Part shown: in pieces, positions 17,088 through 25,881 of the stretch
How the letters are laid out: each line of letters begins with the position of its first letter
Position numbering within the stretch: the first letter of the stretch is position 1
NCBI RefSeq assembly: GCF_938028735.1
Contig: NZ_CALIMF010000014.1
Span: forward strand, 124,001 to 188,000
Origin: an uncultured Thermanaerothrix sp.
GTDB lineage: Bacteria; Chloroflexota; Anaerolineae; Anaerolineales; Anaerolineaceae
Reading direction: 5' to 3'
DNA: 64,000 nucleotides
The notes under the pieces: generated by a model
Databases searched by the model: none
Told to the model about the DNA's origin: nothing
The model's input: only the letters and a program-made list of their open reading frames with translations
Translations under genes and position numbers: made by a program

Positions 17088-18452
17088 TTATCCTTTAAGG
17101 TTCTGCATCTTACGCTGAATTGCCTCTTGAAAGCGTGCACGTACACCCTCAAACGGAATTCGCTGCATGATAGGATCGAAGAACCCCTCAACAATCAACC
17201 GTTTGGCTTCTACCTCGGGTATACCGCGGGCACGTAGGTAAAAGATTTGCTCGGGGTCAATCTTACCCACAGTAGCGCCATGGGTACAGCGCACATCATC
17301 GGCTAAAATCTCCAAACCTGGGATAGAGTCGGCGCGCGCCTGGCGGCTAAGCACCAAATTGCGATTAGCCTGATACCCATCCGTCTTAAATGCTCCTGGG
17401 GCAACGTAGATCATCCCTTGCCAAACCACTCGACTACGATCAAGTAGTGCACCCTTGAATAACAAATCACTGGTAGTGTGAGGCGCTAGGTGATTCTGTT
17501 GCGAGTCATAATCAAGATGCTGATCGCCATCGGTGAAATAGAAGCCCGACATACGTCCGCTGCTTCCTTCTCCCACCAAGTCTAGTTCGGCAAAATTTTT
17601 GGTCACATGCCCGCCCATGGCTCCAAAGACCCAGTCCACGCTCCCCTGACGCGCGACGCGTACCCGCTCGTGAGTGAAATTCCAAACATGTTCGCCCCAC
17701 GATTGGAGCTCAACAAAGCGCAGACTGGCGCCCTCGCCAACATATACCTCAACCAGACCAACATGCAAAGTCTGTCCGCCCTCTTCAGTAGGCGAGGCAT
17801 ACTCATGCACATAGGTGACTGAAGCCCCCTCTTCTAACCAAATCACCAGATGCGAGATGTGAGCCAACCCCACCCCGGGACCCCACAGCAGGCTGTGCAG
17901 AGGTTGCTCAATAGTTACGCCGCGTGGGACATAGAGAAATACCCCCGTATGGGCCAACGCAGCTGCCATTGCAGCAAATTTACCTTCATTCGGGCGTACT
18001 ATCTTGCCCAAACGGGCTTCCAGCAAACCAGCATGATCGCGTTCCGCGGTGCGGAGATCGGTGAAAACCACACCTTGTGCCCGCAAAGATACATCCAGGT
18101 CAGTACGGACCCCGCCGGGAAGCAAAATGACCTGGCCAGCATGAGCTTCGCCTGCCAGAGGGCTGAGCAGATTCTCATCCAGGGGAGCCAAATCGAGATG
18201 AGCATCCGGTTCAGGCAACCGGAATGTTTCGGCCTGTAGGCCACTAATGTCGGTGCGTCGCCAAGCCTCGTCTTTGGGGTCAGGCATGGGCAGGCTTTCA
18301 AAAAGATCCCAAGCCTGCTCGCGAAAAGCCCGGAGGCCTTGGCTCAAGCCTGCCATCCGCACCATAGCGCGCTGGAACGTAAAGGTCTTCACTAAGGCCC
18401 GAGATTCGCGCCGTCGGCCACGTACGACAATTTCAGGAGTCTCTTTCGTCAT
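17088..18452 (-). CDS. sufD: Fe-S cluster assembly protein SufD
   Basis: A 454-residue SufBD-family beta-helix protein that forms the SufBC2D scaffold complex. The C-terminal core shows HTTSDLLFKGALLDRSRVVWQGMIYV and the conserved DDVRCTHGATVGKIDPEQIFYLRARGI signature, with the SufD-type His in CTHGAT. It is distinguished from SufB by the variable N-terminal 150 residues and lack of the SufB cysteine region. It starts 38 bases after sufB, with GAGGATG upstream. It ends at 17088, leaving a 180-base gap before the next suf gene. Confidence 0.95.
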   Translation of the reverse strand: MTKETPEIVVRGRRRESRALVKTFTFQRAMVRMAGLSQGLRAFREQAWDLFESLPMPDPKDEAWRRTDISGLQAETFRLPEPDAHLDLAPLDENLLSPLAGEAHAGQVILLPGGVRTDLDVSLRAQGVVFTDLRTAERDHAGLLEARLGKIVRPNEGKFAAMAAALAHTGVFLYVPRGVTIEQPLHSLLWGPGVGLAHISHLVIWLEEGASVTYVHEYASPTEEGGQTLHVGLVEVYVGEGASLRFVELQSWGEHVWNFTHERVRVARQGSVDWVFGAMGGHVTKNFAELDLVGEGSSGRMSGFYFTDGDQHLDYDSQQNHLAPHTTSDLLFKGALLDRSRVVWQGMIYVAPGAFKTDGYQANRNLVLSRQARADSIPGLEILADDVRCTHGATVGKIDPEQIFYLRARGIPEVEAKRLIVEGFFDPIMQRIPFEGVRARFQEAIQRKMQNLKG

Positions 18453-18490
18453 CGTGTTCGCATCCTCATCAATTCAAGTCTTCGATGTAG

Positions 18491-19906
18491 TTAACCAATT
18501 GAGCCTTCCATCTGTAACTGGATCAACCGATTCATCTCAACGGCATATTCCATTGGCAACTCTTTGACCAAAGGCTCAATAAACCCTGAAACAACCATGG
18601 TAGTGGCTTCTTCCTCGCTCAAACCGCGGCTCATCAGGTAGAAGAGCTGCTCTTCACCTACCTTCGAGACTGAGGCTTCATGACCAATGGTCACATCCTC
18701 CTCGTCAATCTCGATGTAGGGATATGTATCAGAACGAGATTTTGGATCCAACAGCAAAGCATCACATACCACGTTAGAACGCGAGTCGTAAGCACCTTCG
18801 TGCACCTTCAGCAAGCCGCGGTATGAAGCCCGTCCCCCCCCTTTGCTAATGGATTTAGAAGTGATCTTGCTGCTGGTGTGCGGGGCAAAGTGGATCACCT
18901 TGCCCCCGGCATCTTGCCACTGACCGGGGCCCGCAAATGCCATGGAAAGAATTTCTCCATGCGCCCCAGGCCCCATCAAGTAGCAGGAGGGGTATTTCAT
19001 GGTAATTTTGGACCCCAAGTTGCAGTCCACCCATTCCATCGTACCCCCTTCTTCCACAATGGCCCGCTGGGTAACCAGGTTGTAGACGTTGGTGGACCAG
19101 TTCTGGATGGTGGTATACCGCACCCGAGCTCCCTTTTTCACAATGATCTCGATGACGCCGCTATGGAACGAATCCGTCGAATAGATCGGCGCCGTACAGC
19201 CTTCCACGTAATGAACATGAGCCTCTTCATCTGCAATGATAAGAGTGCGTTCAAATTGACCAATGTTAGCTACATTCAGGCGGAAGTAAGCCTGCAAAGG
19301 CAGATCCACCTTAACCCCCTTGGGCACGTAAACAAATGAGCCGCCTGACCAGACTGCGCTATTAAGGGCCGCAAACTTATTGTCCTCAATCGGGACAACC
19401 TTGCCAAAATACTCCCGAAAAAGGTCCGGGTAGTGACGCAGACCATCCTCAATGCTTACAAAGATAACTCCCTGTTTGGCAAGATGTTCCTGGATACTGT
19501 GGTAGACCATCTCAGATTCATATTGCGCCCCCAACCCGGCCAGAAAACGGCGTTCTGCTTCCGGAACGCCTAAGCGTTCAAATGTTTCCTTGATAGGATC
19601 CGGAATATCATCCCACGAGCGTCCTTCCTTATCGGTAGGCTTAACGTAGTAATAGATATCATCCAAATTAAGTCCTGAAAGATCTGCTCCCCAAGTGGGC
19701 ATCGGGCGTTTACGGAAATGCTCTAACGCCCGCAGGCGAAACTCCAGCATCCACTGTGGCTCGCCTTTCATCCAGGATATTTGTTTCACAACCTCTTCAT
19801 CCAGCCCCTTGCGGGCCTTGAAGACCGAGACATCTGGAGCCGCAAAGCCATAGCGATATTCCCCTAACTGCTCCAGGAATTCTTCCTGCTGAGGTTTCGC
19901 AACCAT
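18491..19906 (-). CDS. sufB: Fe-S cluster assembly protein SufB
   Basis: SufB, 471 residues, is the main scaffold on which the cluster is built within SufBC2D. The ATG at 19906 has GGAGG 7 bases upstream; a longer frame that reaches into sufC is rejected. Signatures include [38 protein letters not shown] containing the conserved cysteine, [15 protein letters not shown], and the C-terminal [25 protein letters not shown]. Length and motif order are standard. It lies 32 bases after sufC and 38 bases before sufD. Confidence 0.97.
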   Translation of the reverse strand: MVAKPQQEEFLEQLGEYRYGFAAPDVSVFKARKGLDEEVVKQISWMKGEPQWMLEFRLRALEHFRKRPMPTWGADLSGLNLDDIYYYVKPTDKEGRSWDDIPDPIKETFERLGVPEAERRFLAGLGAQYESEMVYHSIQEHLAKQGVIFVSIEDGLRHYPDLFREYFGKVVPIEDNKFAALNSAVWSGGSFVYVPKGVKVDLPLQAYFRLNVANIGQFERTLIIADEEAHVHYVEGCTAPIYSTDSFHSGVIEIIVKKGARVRYTTIQNWSTNVYNLVTQRAIVEEGGTMEWVDCNLGSKITMKYPSCYLMGPGAHGEILSMAFAGPGQWQDAGGKVIHFAPHTSSKITSKSISKGGGRASYRGLLKVHEGAYDSRSNVVCDALLLDPKSRSDTYPYIEIDEEDVTIGHEASVSKVGEEQLFYLMSRGLSEEEATTMVVSGFIEPLVKELPMEYAVEMNRLIQLQMEGSIG

Positions 19907-19937
19907 CGTATCCTCCATTGAGACATGCCAATAAGGT

Positions 19938-20720
19938 TTATGCCAGAACCGAATCGCCTTCCAATTTTTCACGCACCCAGGAGTAGCCCTTCTCCTCCAG
20001 ATGCAGTGCCAGATCTGGGCCGCCACTTTCTACAATGCGTCCATCCATCATCACATGAACCACATCGGGTTGAATGTAGTTCAAAATACGCTGGTAGTGG
20101 GTGATAACAAGTACCCCCAGATTGGGACCCCGTAAGGCGTTTACACCCTGCGCAACAATCCGCAGAGCGTCAATATCCAAACCCGAATCGGTTTCATCTA
20201 AGATGGCGATCTCAGGCTGCAATACAGCCATTTGCAAGATCTCAGCGCGTTTCTTCTCGCCACCCGAAAAGCCGTCATTCAAATACCGTCCCCCAAAAGA
20301 GGGATCCATATTGAGTAATGCCATCTTTTCTTTAAGCAACTTACGAAACTCTGCAATCGGGATCCCTTTATCTTCGGGATCGCGCGCTCGCCGTTGAGCG
20401 TTCAAGGCCGTGCGCAAGAAATTAGCGATGGTTACCCCTGGGATAGCCACCGGGTACTGAAAAGCCAAAAAGATTCCCAAGTGTGCCCGTTCATCCGGTT
20501 CTAGCTCTAAAATATTTTGCCCCTTGAACCACACCTCGCCTTCTACCACCTCATAACTCGGATGCCCCATCAGGGTGTATGCTAACGTGGATTTGCCCGT
20601 ACCATTCGGTCCCATAATGGCATGAACCTCACCCTTGGGCAAAGTCAGATTCACTCCCTTTAGTATTTCTTTCCCTTCTATGCGCACCCTCAGATTACGA
20701 ATTACCAATGCGTCGGTCAT
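19938..20720 (-). CDS. sufC: Fe-S assembly ATPase SufC
   Basis: A 260-residue ABC-type ATPase that powers SufBC2D. Walker A is [15 protein letters not shown] near residue 36, the ABC signature is [14 protein letters not shown] with the SufC-specific KKR, and Walker B is [16 protein letters not shown]. There are no transmembrane segments, as expected for this soluble ATPase. It is the first gene of the suf operon. An AAGGAGG site precedes the ATG, and a consensus promoter lies about 50-80 bases upstream, facing the divergent sufR promoter. Confidence 0.97.
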   Translation of the reverse strand: MTDALVIRNLRVRIEGKEILKGVNLTLPKGEVHAIMGPNGTGKSTLAYTLMGHPSYEVVEGEVWFKGQNILELEPDERAHLGIFLAFQYPVAIPGVTIANFLRTALNAQRRARDPEDKGIPIAEFRKLLKEKMALLNMDPSFGGRYLNDGFSGGEKKRAEILQMAVLQPEIAILDETDSGLDIDALRIVAQGVNALRGPNLGVLVITHYQRILNYIQPDVVHVMMDGRIVESGGPDLALHLEEKGYSWVREKLEGDSVLA

Positions 20721-20769
20721 GAACTTATTACCTCCTTGAAATTTGCCGCTTGCCGATCAAGTTGAGCGC

Positions 20770-20798
20770 ATTATAGCATGTTTCTGTTATCAAGTCAA
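20770..20798 (-). promoter_or_regulatory. Promoter of the suf operon
   Basis: On the minus strand TTGACT (20798-20793) and TATAAT (20775-20770) are separated by exactly 17 bases, 50 bases before the sufC ATG. The -35 box is part of the symmetric element shared with the sufR promoter. Confidence 0.75.
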
Positions 20799-20827
20799 TA
20801 TTTATGATAATATTCTAATATATTGAC
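20794..20827. promoter_or_regulatory. Candidate SufR operator between the divergent suf promoters
   Basis: The 8-bp arms GTCAATAT (20794-20801) and ATATTGAC (20820-20827) form a perfect inverted repeat that overlaps the -35 boxes of both sufC and sufR. Inside lies a second repeat AATATT-N6-AATATT (20797-20814). A SufR dimer bound here would block both promoters. Part of the symmetry is a by-product of two opposed -35 boxes. Confidence 0.5.
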
Positions 20828-20851
20828 AATTTGCCCGATCTTTGCTATACT
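20823..20851 (+). promoter_or_regulatory. Promoter of sufR
   Basis: TTGACA (20823-20828) and TATACT (20846-20851) have a 17-base spacer, 55 bases before the sufR ATG. This is a near-consensus sigma-70 promoter. Confidence 0.75.
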
Positions 20852-20905
20852 GGCGTTAGCAAAATATAGGCTATTTGTTTGGAATATTAGGTTGTCAGGA
20901 TAACG

Positions 20906-21577
20906 ATGAACTTAAAAAGCACGCGTGAACGCATTTTGCAAACCCTGCTCAACAGCCCTCGCCGCACCATTAATGAGTTGGCCCAGGCCGCAGGGATCAG
21001 CCCTATCTCGGTACGCCACCACTTGAACGCCTTACTTGCTGAGGGTCTGGTCACAAGTGAAGAGGAACGCCATGGGGTTGGGCGTCCGCGGCTGGTCTAT
21101 TACTTGACTGAGGCGGGCTTAGAGCGCTTTCCAACCCGCTACGTGCGCTTGACAACGCGCTTGCTGGATCAACTCAAAGGCACCCTCTCTCCCGAGACAA
21201 TTAGCGAAATCTTTGCCCAAATTGGCGAGGAGATCGCTACTAACTACCACGACGTTGTTGCAAAAATGAGTACTGAGGAGCGCCTGGAATTTTTACGTGA
21301 GGTTCTCGCCGAAGAAGGCTTCCTGGTGGAATGGGAAAAAGAGGGCGATACTTACCGTATTCGCGAGATAAACTGCCCTTATTATTATCTAAGTCAGCAA
21401 TATCCCGAAGTATGCTCGGTGGACCAACGACTAATTTCAACCCTGCTAGCCTATCCAGCAGATAAAGTCACCTGCGTAGTCCAAAAGGATCAACGCTGCG
21501 TCTATATCATCAGGATGGAGAACGAACATGGAAAACCCACCCCAACCCGGCACGAATCGCCCCGCATGGGACGCTGA
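20906..21577 (+). CDS. sufR: SufR-like Fe-S sensing transcriptional regulator
   Basis: A 223-residue regulator with an N-terminal winged helix (about residues 8-70; RTINELAQAAGISPISVRHHLNAL is the helix-turn-helix and GVGRPRLVYYLT the wing). The C-terminal domain carries four cysteines, C157, C170, C190 and C198. The C-x12-C pair matches cyanobacterial and actinobacterial SufR, which binds a 4Fe-4S cluster and represses suf when clusters are sufficient. It is divergent from sufC across a shared symmetric promoter, which strongly supports control of suf and itself. The last 50 bases overlap the next gene. Confidence 0.88.
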   Translation: MNLKSTRERILQTLLNSPRRTINELAQAAGISPISVRHHLNALLAEGLVTSEEERHGVGRPRLVYYLTEAGLERFPTRYVRLTTRLLDQLKGTLSPETISEIFAQIGEEIATNYHDVVAKMSTEERLEFLREVLAEEGFLVEWEKEGDTYRIREINCPYYYLSQQYPEVCSVDQRLISTLLAYPADKVTCVVQKDQRCVYIIRMENEHGKPTPTRHESPRMGR

Positions 21578-21881
21578 AGCCACACACCCCGAAGCATGTG
21601 CAAAATTGCGCGAAGCTCTGCGTGAAATTATTGATCCCGAGATTGGGTTAAATGTCATCCAACTGGGCTTAATCCGCAATGTAAGGATCGAGCCCGATCA
21701 AGTAATGATTCGCATGATTCTGACCACACCTTTTTGCCCCTACGGGCCAGCGCTGATCGAGATGACTCGCCAGAAAGCCGAACAGACTCTAGGTCTTCCT
21801 ACCTTCATCGAACTAGGTATGGAAATGTGGGACTTCTCGATGATGGAGGAGGGCATCGATCTGGGATGGGGATTGTATTAA
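21528..21881 (+). CDS. SufT-like (DUF59/MIP18) Fe-S maturation protein
   Basis: A 117-residue DUF59-domain protein. The core has LREALREIIDPEIGLNVIQLGLIRNV, typical of this family. The conserved cysteine appears in TTPFCPYGPALIE, and EGIDLGWGLY ends the domain. Members (SufT, PaaD-like, MIP18) act late in Fe-S cluster delivery to target proteins. The start ATG lies inside the end of sufR (about 50-base overlap), so the two are translationally coupled. It overlaps the convergent SCP2 gene by 4 bases at its end. The assignment to cluster assembly is well supported by context. Confidence 0.88.
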   Translation: MENPPQPGTNRPAWDAEATHPEACAKLREALREIIDPEIGLNVIQLGLIRNVRIEPDQVMIRMILTTPFCPYGPALIEMTRQKAEQTLGLPTFIELGMEMWDFSMMEEGIDLGWGLY

Positions 21882-22240
21882 TCCCGACCGCTCTGCTGTT
21901 TGAGATAGTCCATTCCCTTCGCAAAGAGGGTGGGGAGTTTCATTGCCAACGCACTATTGCCCTTGAAATCAAGTCGCCCCATCATATAGGCGCTTAGAGG
22001 ATTCAACTTGCCTTGCAGCATATCTAAAAGGTCACGCGCTTCAGCCGTGAAGGTAAGGTCAGCATTTTCTGCCACGCCCTCCACCACTACGCATTGCCCA
22101 TTGCGGATCCGTATAACCCAGTCGCCGGGTTCCTCACCTGTTACGTGTAATTGAATAACCGCTTGAACATCCCGTGCATTTTCTGGAGAAAAGGCACGGA
22201 CTAAGTTCTGCATCACGTATCGAACAGTAATGTCGCTCAT
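21878..22240 (-). CDS. SCP2 sterol-carrier-like domain protein
   Basis: A 120-residue single-domain protein of the SCP-2 fold. The stretch VIRIRNGQCVVVEGVAENADLTFTAEARDLLDMLQGKLNPLSAYMMGRLDFKG has the typical D-x-T-x-T ... G-K-x-N-P pattern followed by an amphipathic C-terminal helix. Such domains hold lipids or acyl groups in a hydrophobic tunnel. The actual ligand is unknown. It lies 13 bases downstream of a methyltransferase on the same strand, so the two may form an operon. Confidence 0.85.
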   Translation of the reverse strand: MSDITVRYVMQNLVRAFSPENARDVQAVIQLHVTGEEPGDWVIRIRNGQCVVVEGVAENADLTFTAEARDLLDMLQGKLNPLSAYMMGRLDFKGNSALAMKLPTLFAKGMDYLKQQSGRD

Positions 22241-22253
22241 ATTTCCTCGTCAT

Positions 22254-22826
22254 TTATTTTACAACAATGATGCGCAGCATAGCTCCATGTTTGTACACTT
22301 CGGGATGATATCCTCTGGCCCTAATCCAAGCCGCGAGCTCCTCAGGATATCGGAAGCGACTTCGCATACCAATACTACGTTCAAGTAGGGCCACTATCTT
22401 GACAGCCCAATGGTGATAATTAGGCTCTTCAATGACCAAGACACCCTCTGATGCTAGCACGCGCATTAGCTCATCCAGTACAGCCCCTTGATCCTGCACA
22501 TGGTGAAAGGCATCCACCATTAGCACCCGAGCAAACATGCCGTCCTGAAAGGGCAAACACTCAGCCGTCCCCTGCACCGGAGAAAGCCCTGGCTTTAACC
22601 GCGCTTGGCGCAACATTCCCATTGAAGGATCCAGCACTACGATCCCATCCACACTGTTGATCAAACCTGCTACCACCCTGCCCGTCCCACCCCCTACATC
22701 CAACAACCAGCCCACAACAGGTAACTTCAGCCATCGCTTGATCTCATCACTGGGGGGGAATCCAAAGATGCTTTCATACCAGGGCGCCAACCAGTCAAAA
22801 TGGGAATTGCCTTTGCTTATGCTCAT
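22254..22826 (-). CDS. Class I SAM-dependent methyltransferase
   Basis: A 190-residue methyltransferase of the UbiE/Methyltransf_11 type. Motif I is WLLDVGGGTGRVVAGL (about residues 38-50), strand 2 ends in VVLDPSMGML, and the post-I region is FARVLMVDAFHHVQDQ followed by ELMRVLASEGVLVIEEP. It is short for the family but complete. It is upstream of the SCP2 gene on the same strand and divergent from a membrane protein. UbiE-like enzymes act on quinone precursors, but no quinone genes are nearby, so the substrate is left open. Confidence 0.82.
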   Translation of the reverse strand: MSISKGNSHFDWLAPWYESIFGFPPSDEIKRWLKLPVVGWLLDVGGGTGRVVAGLINSVDGIVVLDPSMGMLRQARLKPGLSPVQGTAECLPFQDGMFARVLMVDAFHHVQDQGAVLDELMRVLASEGVLVIEEPNYHHWAVKIVALLERSIGMRSRFRYPEELAAWIRARGYHPEVYKHGAMLRIIVVK

Positions 22827-22951
22827 GCGTTTATTGTACTCAAAATAACTCCGCTATGGCGCTTGACGAAATAGAACATATATTCTATAATATAAGCAAT
22901 CCATAGAAAGCGCCCTCTTCCCTCTACCGGATAAGAAGGAGGTGACAGATC

Positions 22952-23680
22952 ATGACCCTTCTAACCCATTCGATCAATACCTGGTTCGAAAACCTTCCGG
23001 TGACGCTTCACCGACACCGTGGGATTTTCTTTGGGATTTTATTGTTGCTTGCGCTAGCTGGGTTTGAGATCTTCAACTACAGCACCACCTATGTAGCTCT
23101 TCATGACCTACTGGGTGACCTCGCTTTCGGCCCGCTGGAATGGGCAACCGTTCTTGCCATTGCATTTTGCAGCATTGATTTTGCTGGGATTGCTCGCCTG
23201 TTCCTTCCTGACGAGGAGATTGCCCAGAATCAGGGGATTTGGCTCCTTTTCGGCGCCTGGCTCTTGGCTGCCACCATGAACGCCGTTCTGACCTGGTGGA
23301 GCGTTTCGCTGGCTCTGGTCGAGCACACGCCGCGCGCCAGCGCATTCATCAATCCAGAATTGCTAATCCAGGTTGTCCCGTTGTTTATTGCCATTCTGGT
23401 TTGGGTGACCCGTATCTTGCTCATTGGCACATTAACCCTGGCCGGTCAGCGTGTGTTCGCCAATGCCCCGGCAGCACCTGCGCGCCCTCAGCCTCAACCC
23501 ATGCAGCGCCCTCGTGAACTTCGATCCGCAATAACACCACAGCGCGATTCGCCTGTCGCCAGCCCTATGCCACTGCGCACCGCCCCATCGCGATCCACTG
23601 GCCTTCAGCGCGAGCCAACTTACGTGGATGAAGACTCCCAACTCGAATCACGCCCAACCACAGGGGCACGTTTTCTGTGA
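22952..23680 (+). CDS. Four-helix membrane protein of unknown function
   Basis: A 242-residue protein with four predicted transmembrane helices (about 26-45, 63-85, 95-120 and 135-160) and a long cytoplasmic C-terminal tail. The tail is rich in Pro, Arg, Gln and Ser (residues 170-242), with sequence such as PARPQPQPMQRPRELR. A perfect GGAGGTGA site precedes the ATG. I recognise no family. The disordered tail overlaps the convergent HAD gene by 61 bases at the 3' end, and such a disordered tail tolerates dual coding. The operon appears to be single-gene. Confidence 0.7.
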   Translation: MTLLTHSINTWFENLPVTLHRHRGIFFGILLLLALAGFEIFNYSTTYVALHDLLGDLAFGPLEWATVLAIAFCSIDFAGIARLFLPDEEIAQNQGIWLLFGAWLLAATMNAVLTWWSVSLALVEHTPRASAFINPELLIQVVPLFIAILVWVTRILLIGTLTLAGQRVFANAPAAPARPQPQPMQRPRELRSAITPQRDSPVASPMPLRTAPSRSTGLQREPTYVDEDSQLESRPTTGARFL

Positions 23681-24909
23681 TCTCGCCGTGCCAGAACAAC
23701 CTCAAGCGCCTGGTTGATAGTCGTAAAGACCTGAGCGCCAAGTTCCTCTAAGGCTCGCCTCTTGGTGGGCTGATGCGAGATTCCCCAGGCATTAAGGTTT
23801 ACTTGGCAACCTAGTCCAAGCAAATACTCCGTAGCCTTTTGACAAGCCCGAATGCCAACCGGAGAATCTTCAAAAATGTGCACACTCAAACGAGACGGTA
23901 AAAGGCACGAACGCAGGGAGTGCTTATCTATTAGGCCGTTCAGATGAGCATTATCCCCCCATTCTGGCCTTCCATACATCTGATAAGCCCACAACAAACC
24001 TTTTAGGGCATCCCCCGTGAGAGCCGCCATGATGGCAGCCAAAGCCTGAAAGGGTGATGGCTTAAGCAGGCACTCGGCATGAATCCCCAAGTACTCTGCC
24101 ACAAATATGAGAGCCCCGTGGCCAATCACTGGAAGATCAGGGGCGCCAAGCAGTTCAACAGCAATTTCAGCCTCAGGACTATAGCCTACCCGAATGTGGG
24201 GTGGAGACAGGGGGGGGCGTGAAGGTCGTGCGGTCATCACGGCTCCTCCGCCCTCTCCATTTTGAAGCACTTCTGCCAAAATGCTTTTTTCCACCAAAAC
24301 ACGATCCCACACTTCAAGATAAGAGGCCGAATCAAAGGGAGCTTTCACGCGGTAAGTTTCTTCAAAGAGATGACTACCCAACACCCGCACTTGGAAATCC
24401 CGGTTGGGTAGATGGTGAAAGATATCCCGAGTTGAGGAGAACATCACCTCTAGCAATGGATGATGAGATAAGCGCGGGAACCGTTCCTGCAACCACGAGG
24501 AATCTCTTTGCATGAGTAAACCCTCGACTAGCGGATATCCGGCCATACGCTTGTCCCCCAATCCATCATACGCCTTCCCAAAAGCCGGACGCGCAACCGA
24601 ATGAGAAGTTGTCTGACGGATAACATTGAGGGCTTGGTTCAAATCCGCCGGCAGAGTTATCCCCGGATGTAAATTCCACCAAGCCTCAATAATCAAGGCA
24701 AGCGAAAAAGGAATCATATCCCATTCACTAGTCACACCTTGTGCTTCAAGAACAGCAATCTCATCCTCGTTGGGAGCAAAAGTGGGGTTCAACCCCATCC
24801 TGGCCGCCCAATCATTGAGAGTGTCTTTGAGCGCTTGCCGGTAACCGCCCGGTTGAATCAGTACACCATCCAGATCAAACAAATAGATTGAACAAGACTC
24901 TTTACCCAT
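23620..24909 (-). CDS. Long HAD-superfamily hydrolase-like protein
   Basis: A 429-residue protein with the HAD nucleophile motif I LFDLDGVLIQPGG (about residues 11-23). Near the C-terminus is a motif-IV-like VHIFEDSPVGIRACQKA followed by a GLGCQVNLNAWGISH strand. Usual HAD phosphatases have 200-250 residues; here about 310 residues separate the motifs, implying a large cap or inserted domain. The reaction is unknown. Its 3' end overlaps the convergent membrane protein by 61 bases. Confidence 0.7.
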   Translation of the reverse strand: MGKESCSIYLFDLDGVLIQPGGYRQALKDTLNDWAARMGLNPTFAPNEDEIAVLEAQGVTSEWDMIPFSLALIIEAWWNLHPGITLPADLNQALNVIRQTTSHSVARPAFGKAYDGLGDKRMAGYPLVEGLLMQRDSSWLQERFPRLSHHPLLEVMFSSTRDIFHHLPNRDFQVRVLGSHLFEETYRVKAPFDSASYLEVWDRVLVEKSILAEVLQNGEGGGAVMTARPSRPPLSPPHIRVGYSPEAEIAVELLGAPDLPVIGHGALIFVAEYLGIHAECLLKPSPFQALAAIMAALTGDALKGLLWAYQMYGRPEWGDNAHLNGLIDKHSLRSCLLPSRLSVHIFEDSPVGIRACQKATEYLLGLGCQVNLNAWGISHQPTKRRALEELGAQVFTTINQALEVVLARRDHRKRAPVVGRDSSWESSST

Positions 24910-24980
24910 AGAATTTCCTGCTCCAATGACAATCCTGGACTATAATTTAGCCGGATATTGTTTGGGAGGGTTATCAACCC

Positions 24981-25832
24981 ATGGTGGATATTGTAACCGA
25001 CAGTTGCGCAGATTTGAGCTCTGAACTGATCCATCAATTTAATGTTCGTGTTTTACCCTTACAGGTTTTCATTGATAATCGAACAATCTCTGATGGCTCT
25101 ATATCCCCCAAGGAACTATTCAGCCTAGTGGCCAAAACCGGTGAACTTCCCAAAACATCTGCCCCTTCGATAAAGGAGTTTCTCGAATTTTTTGAGCCCT
25201 CAGATGAGATCATATACATCGGAATATCGGCGAAGCTGTCAGCCACACTTTCAAATAGCTTACTCGCCGCACAACAATTACCCCATAAGAAAATCTACAT
25301 TATAGACTCCAAGAACCTTTCTACCGGTATTGGATTGCTGGTCCTCAAGGCTGCTGAGTTGCGCGATCAAGGATGGACAGCCGAGGAAATCGTCCGTGAA
25401 ATTCGGGCCATGGTTCCACGGGTTCACACTTCGTTCGTCATCGAAACGATGGAGTATCTTTATAAAGGAGGACGCTGCACTGCCTTGCAGGCAATCGTGG
25501 GAAGTGTGCTAAGAATTCGGCCTATTATTGAGGTCCGTCCCGATGGCATGCTGGGAGTCAAAGCCAAAATCCGGGGCACGCGGGTTAAAGCCCTGGATGC
25601 CATGCTTGAAGACCTTCGTTTGCACTTGCCCTACTTGGATCTGCATCGTGTATTTGTTACCCACACGGGTTGCGACGAAGATGCAGCCTACCTGGTTGAA
25701 TCCATAAAGTCAATGGCCCCCGTTGAAGAGATTTGTGTTACTCAGGCCGGGGCTACTATTTCCAGCCACTGCGGCCCAGATACAATTGGTATTCTCTTTA
25801 TTGCTGATGCACATTCCAATACTGAGGCGTAG
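24981..25832 (+). CDS. DegV-family fatty-acid-binding protein
   Basis: A 283-residue DegV protein with two alpha/beta domains. The N-terminal IVTDSCADLSSEL motif, LPLQVFIDNRTISDG, and TSAPSIKEFLEFFE are hallmark features that surround the fatty-acid tunnel. The SKLSATLSNS-type segment (ISAKLSATLSNS) and the later MEYLYKGGRCTALQAIVGSVLRIRPII are also typical. FakB-type members deliver fatty acids to the kinase FakA for phospholipid synthesis. No fakA is adjacent. The gene stands alone and ends inside a strong inverted repeat. Confidence 0.93.
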   Translation: MVDIVTDSCADLSSELIHQFNVRVLPLQVFIDNRTISDGSISPKELFSLVAKTGELPKTSAPSIKEFLEFFEPSDEIIYIGISAKLSATLSNSLLAAQQLPHKKIYIIDSKNLSTGIGLLVLKAAELRDQGWTAEEIVREIRAMVPRVHTSFVIETMEYLYKGGRCTALQAIVGSVLRIRPIIEVRPDGMLGVKAKIRGTRVKALDAMLEDLRLHLPYLDLHRVFVTHTGCDEDAAYLVESIKSMAPVEEICVTQAGATISSHCGPDTIGILFIADAHSNTEA

Positions 25833-25854
25833 TTTTCTTCCTACGCCTCAGTAT
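25819..25854. terminator. Strong inverted repeat between convergent genes
   Basis: A perfect 14-bp stem (ATACTGAGGCGTAG / CTACGCCTCAGTAT) with an 8-base loop starts within the end of degV and covers its stop codon. No T tract follows on either strand, so it may act as a transcription pause or RNA-protecting hairpin rather than a classical terminator. Confidence 0.6.
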
Positions 25855-25881
25855 GCATGGCTTAGACCCCGCACCCGGGTT

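Noticed and set aside
18878-19339. A 153-codon plus-strand ORF inside sufB
   Set aside because: It is antisense to a conserved sufB core and rich in random-looking His and Pro; no start site is visible.
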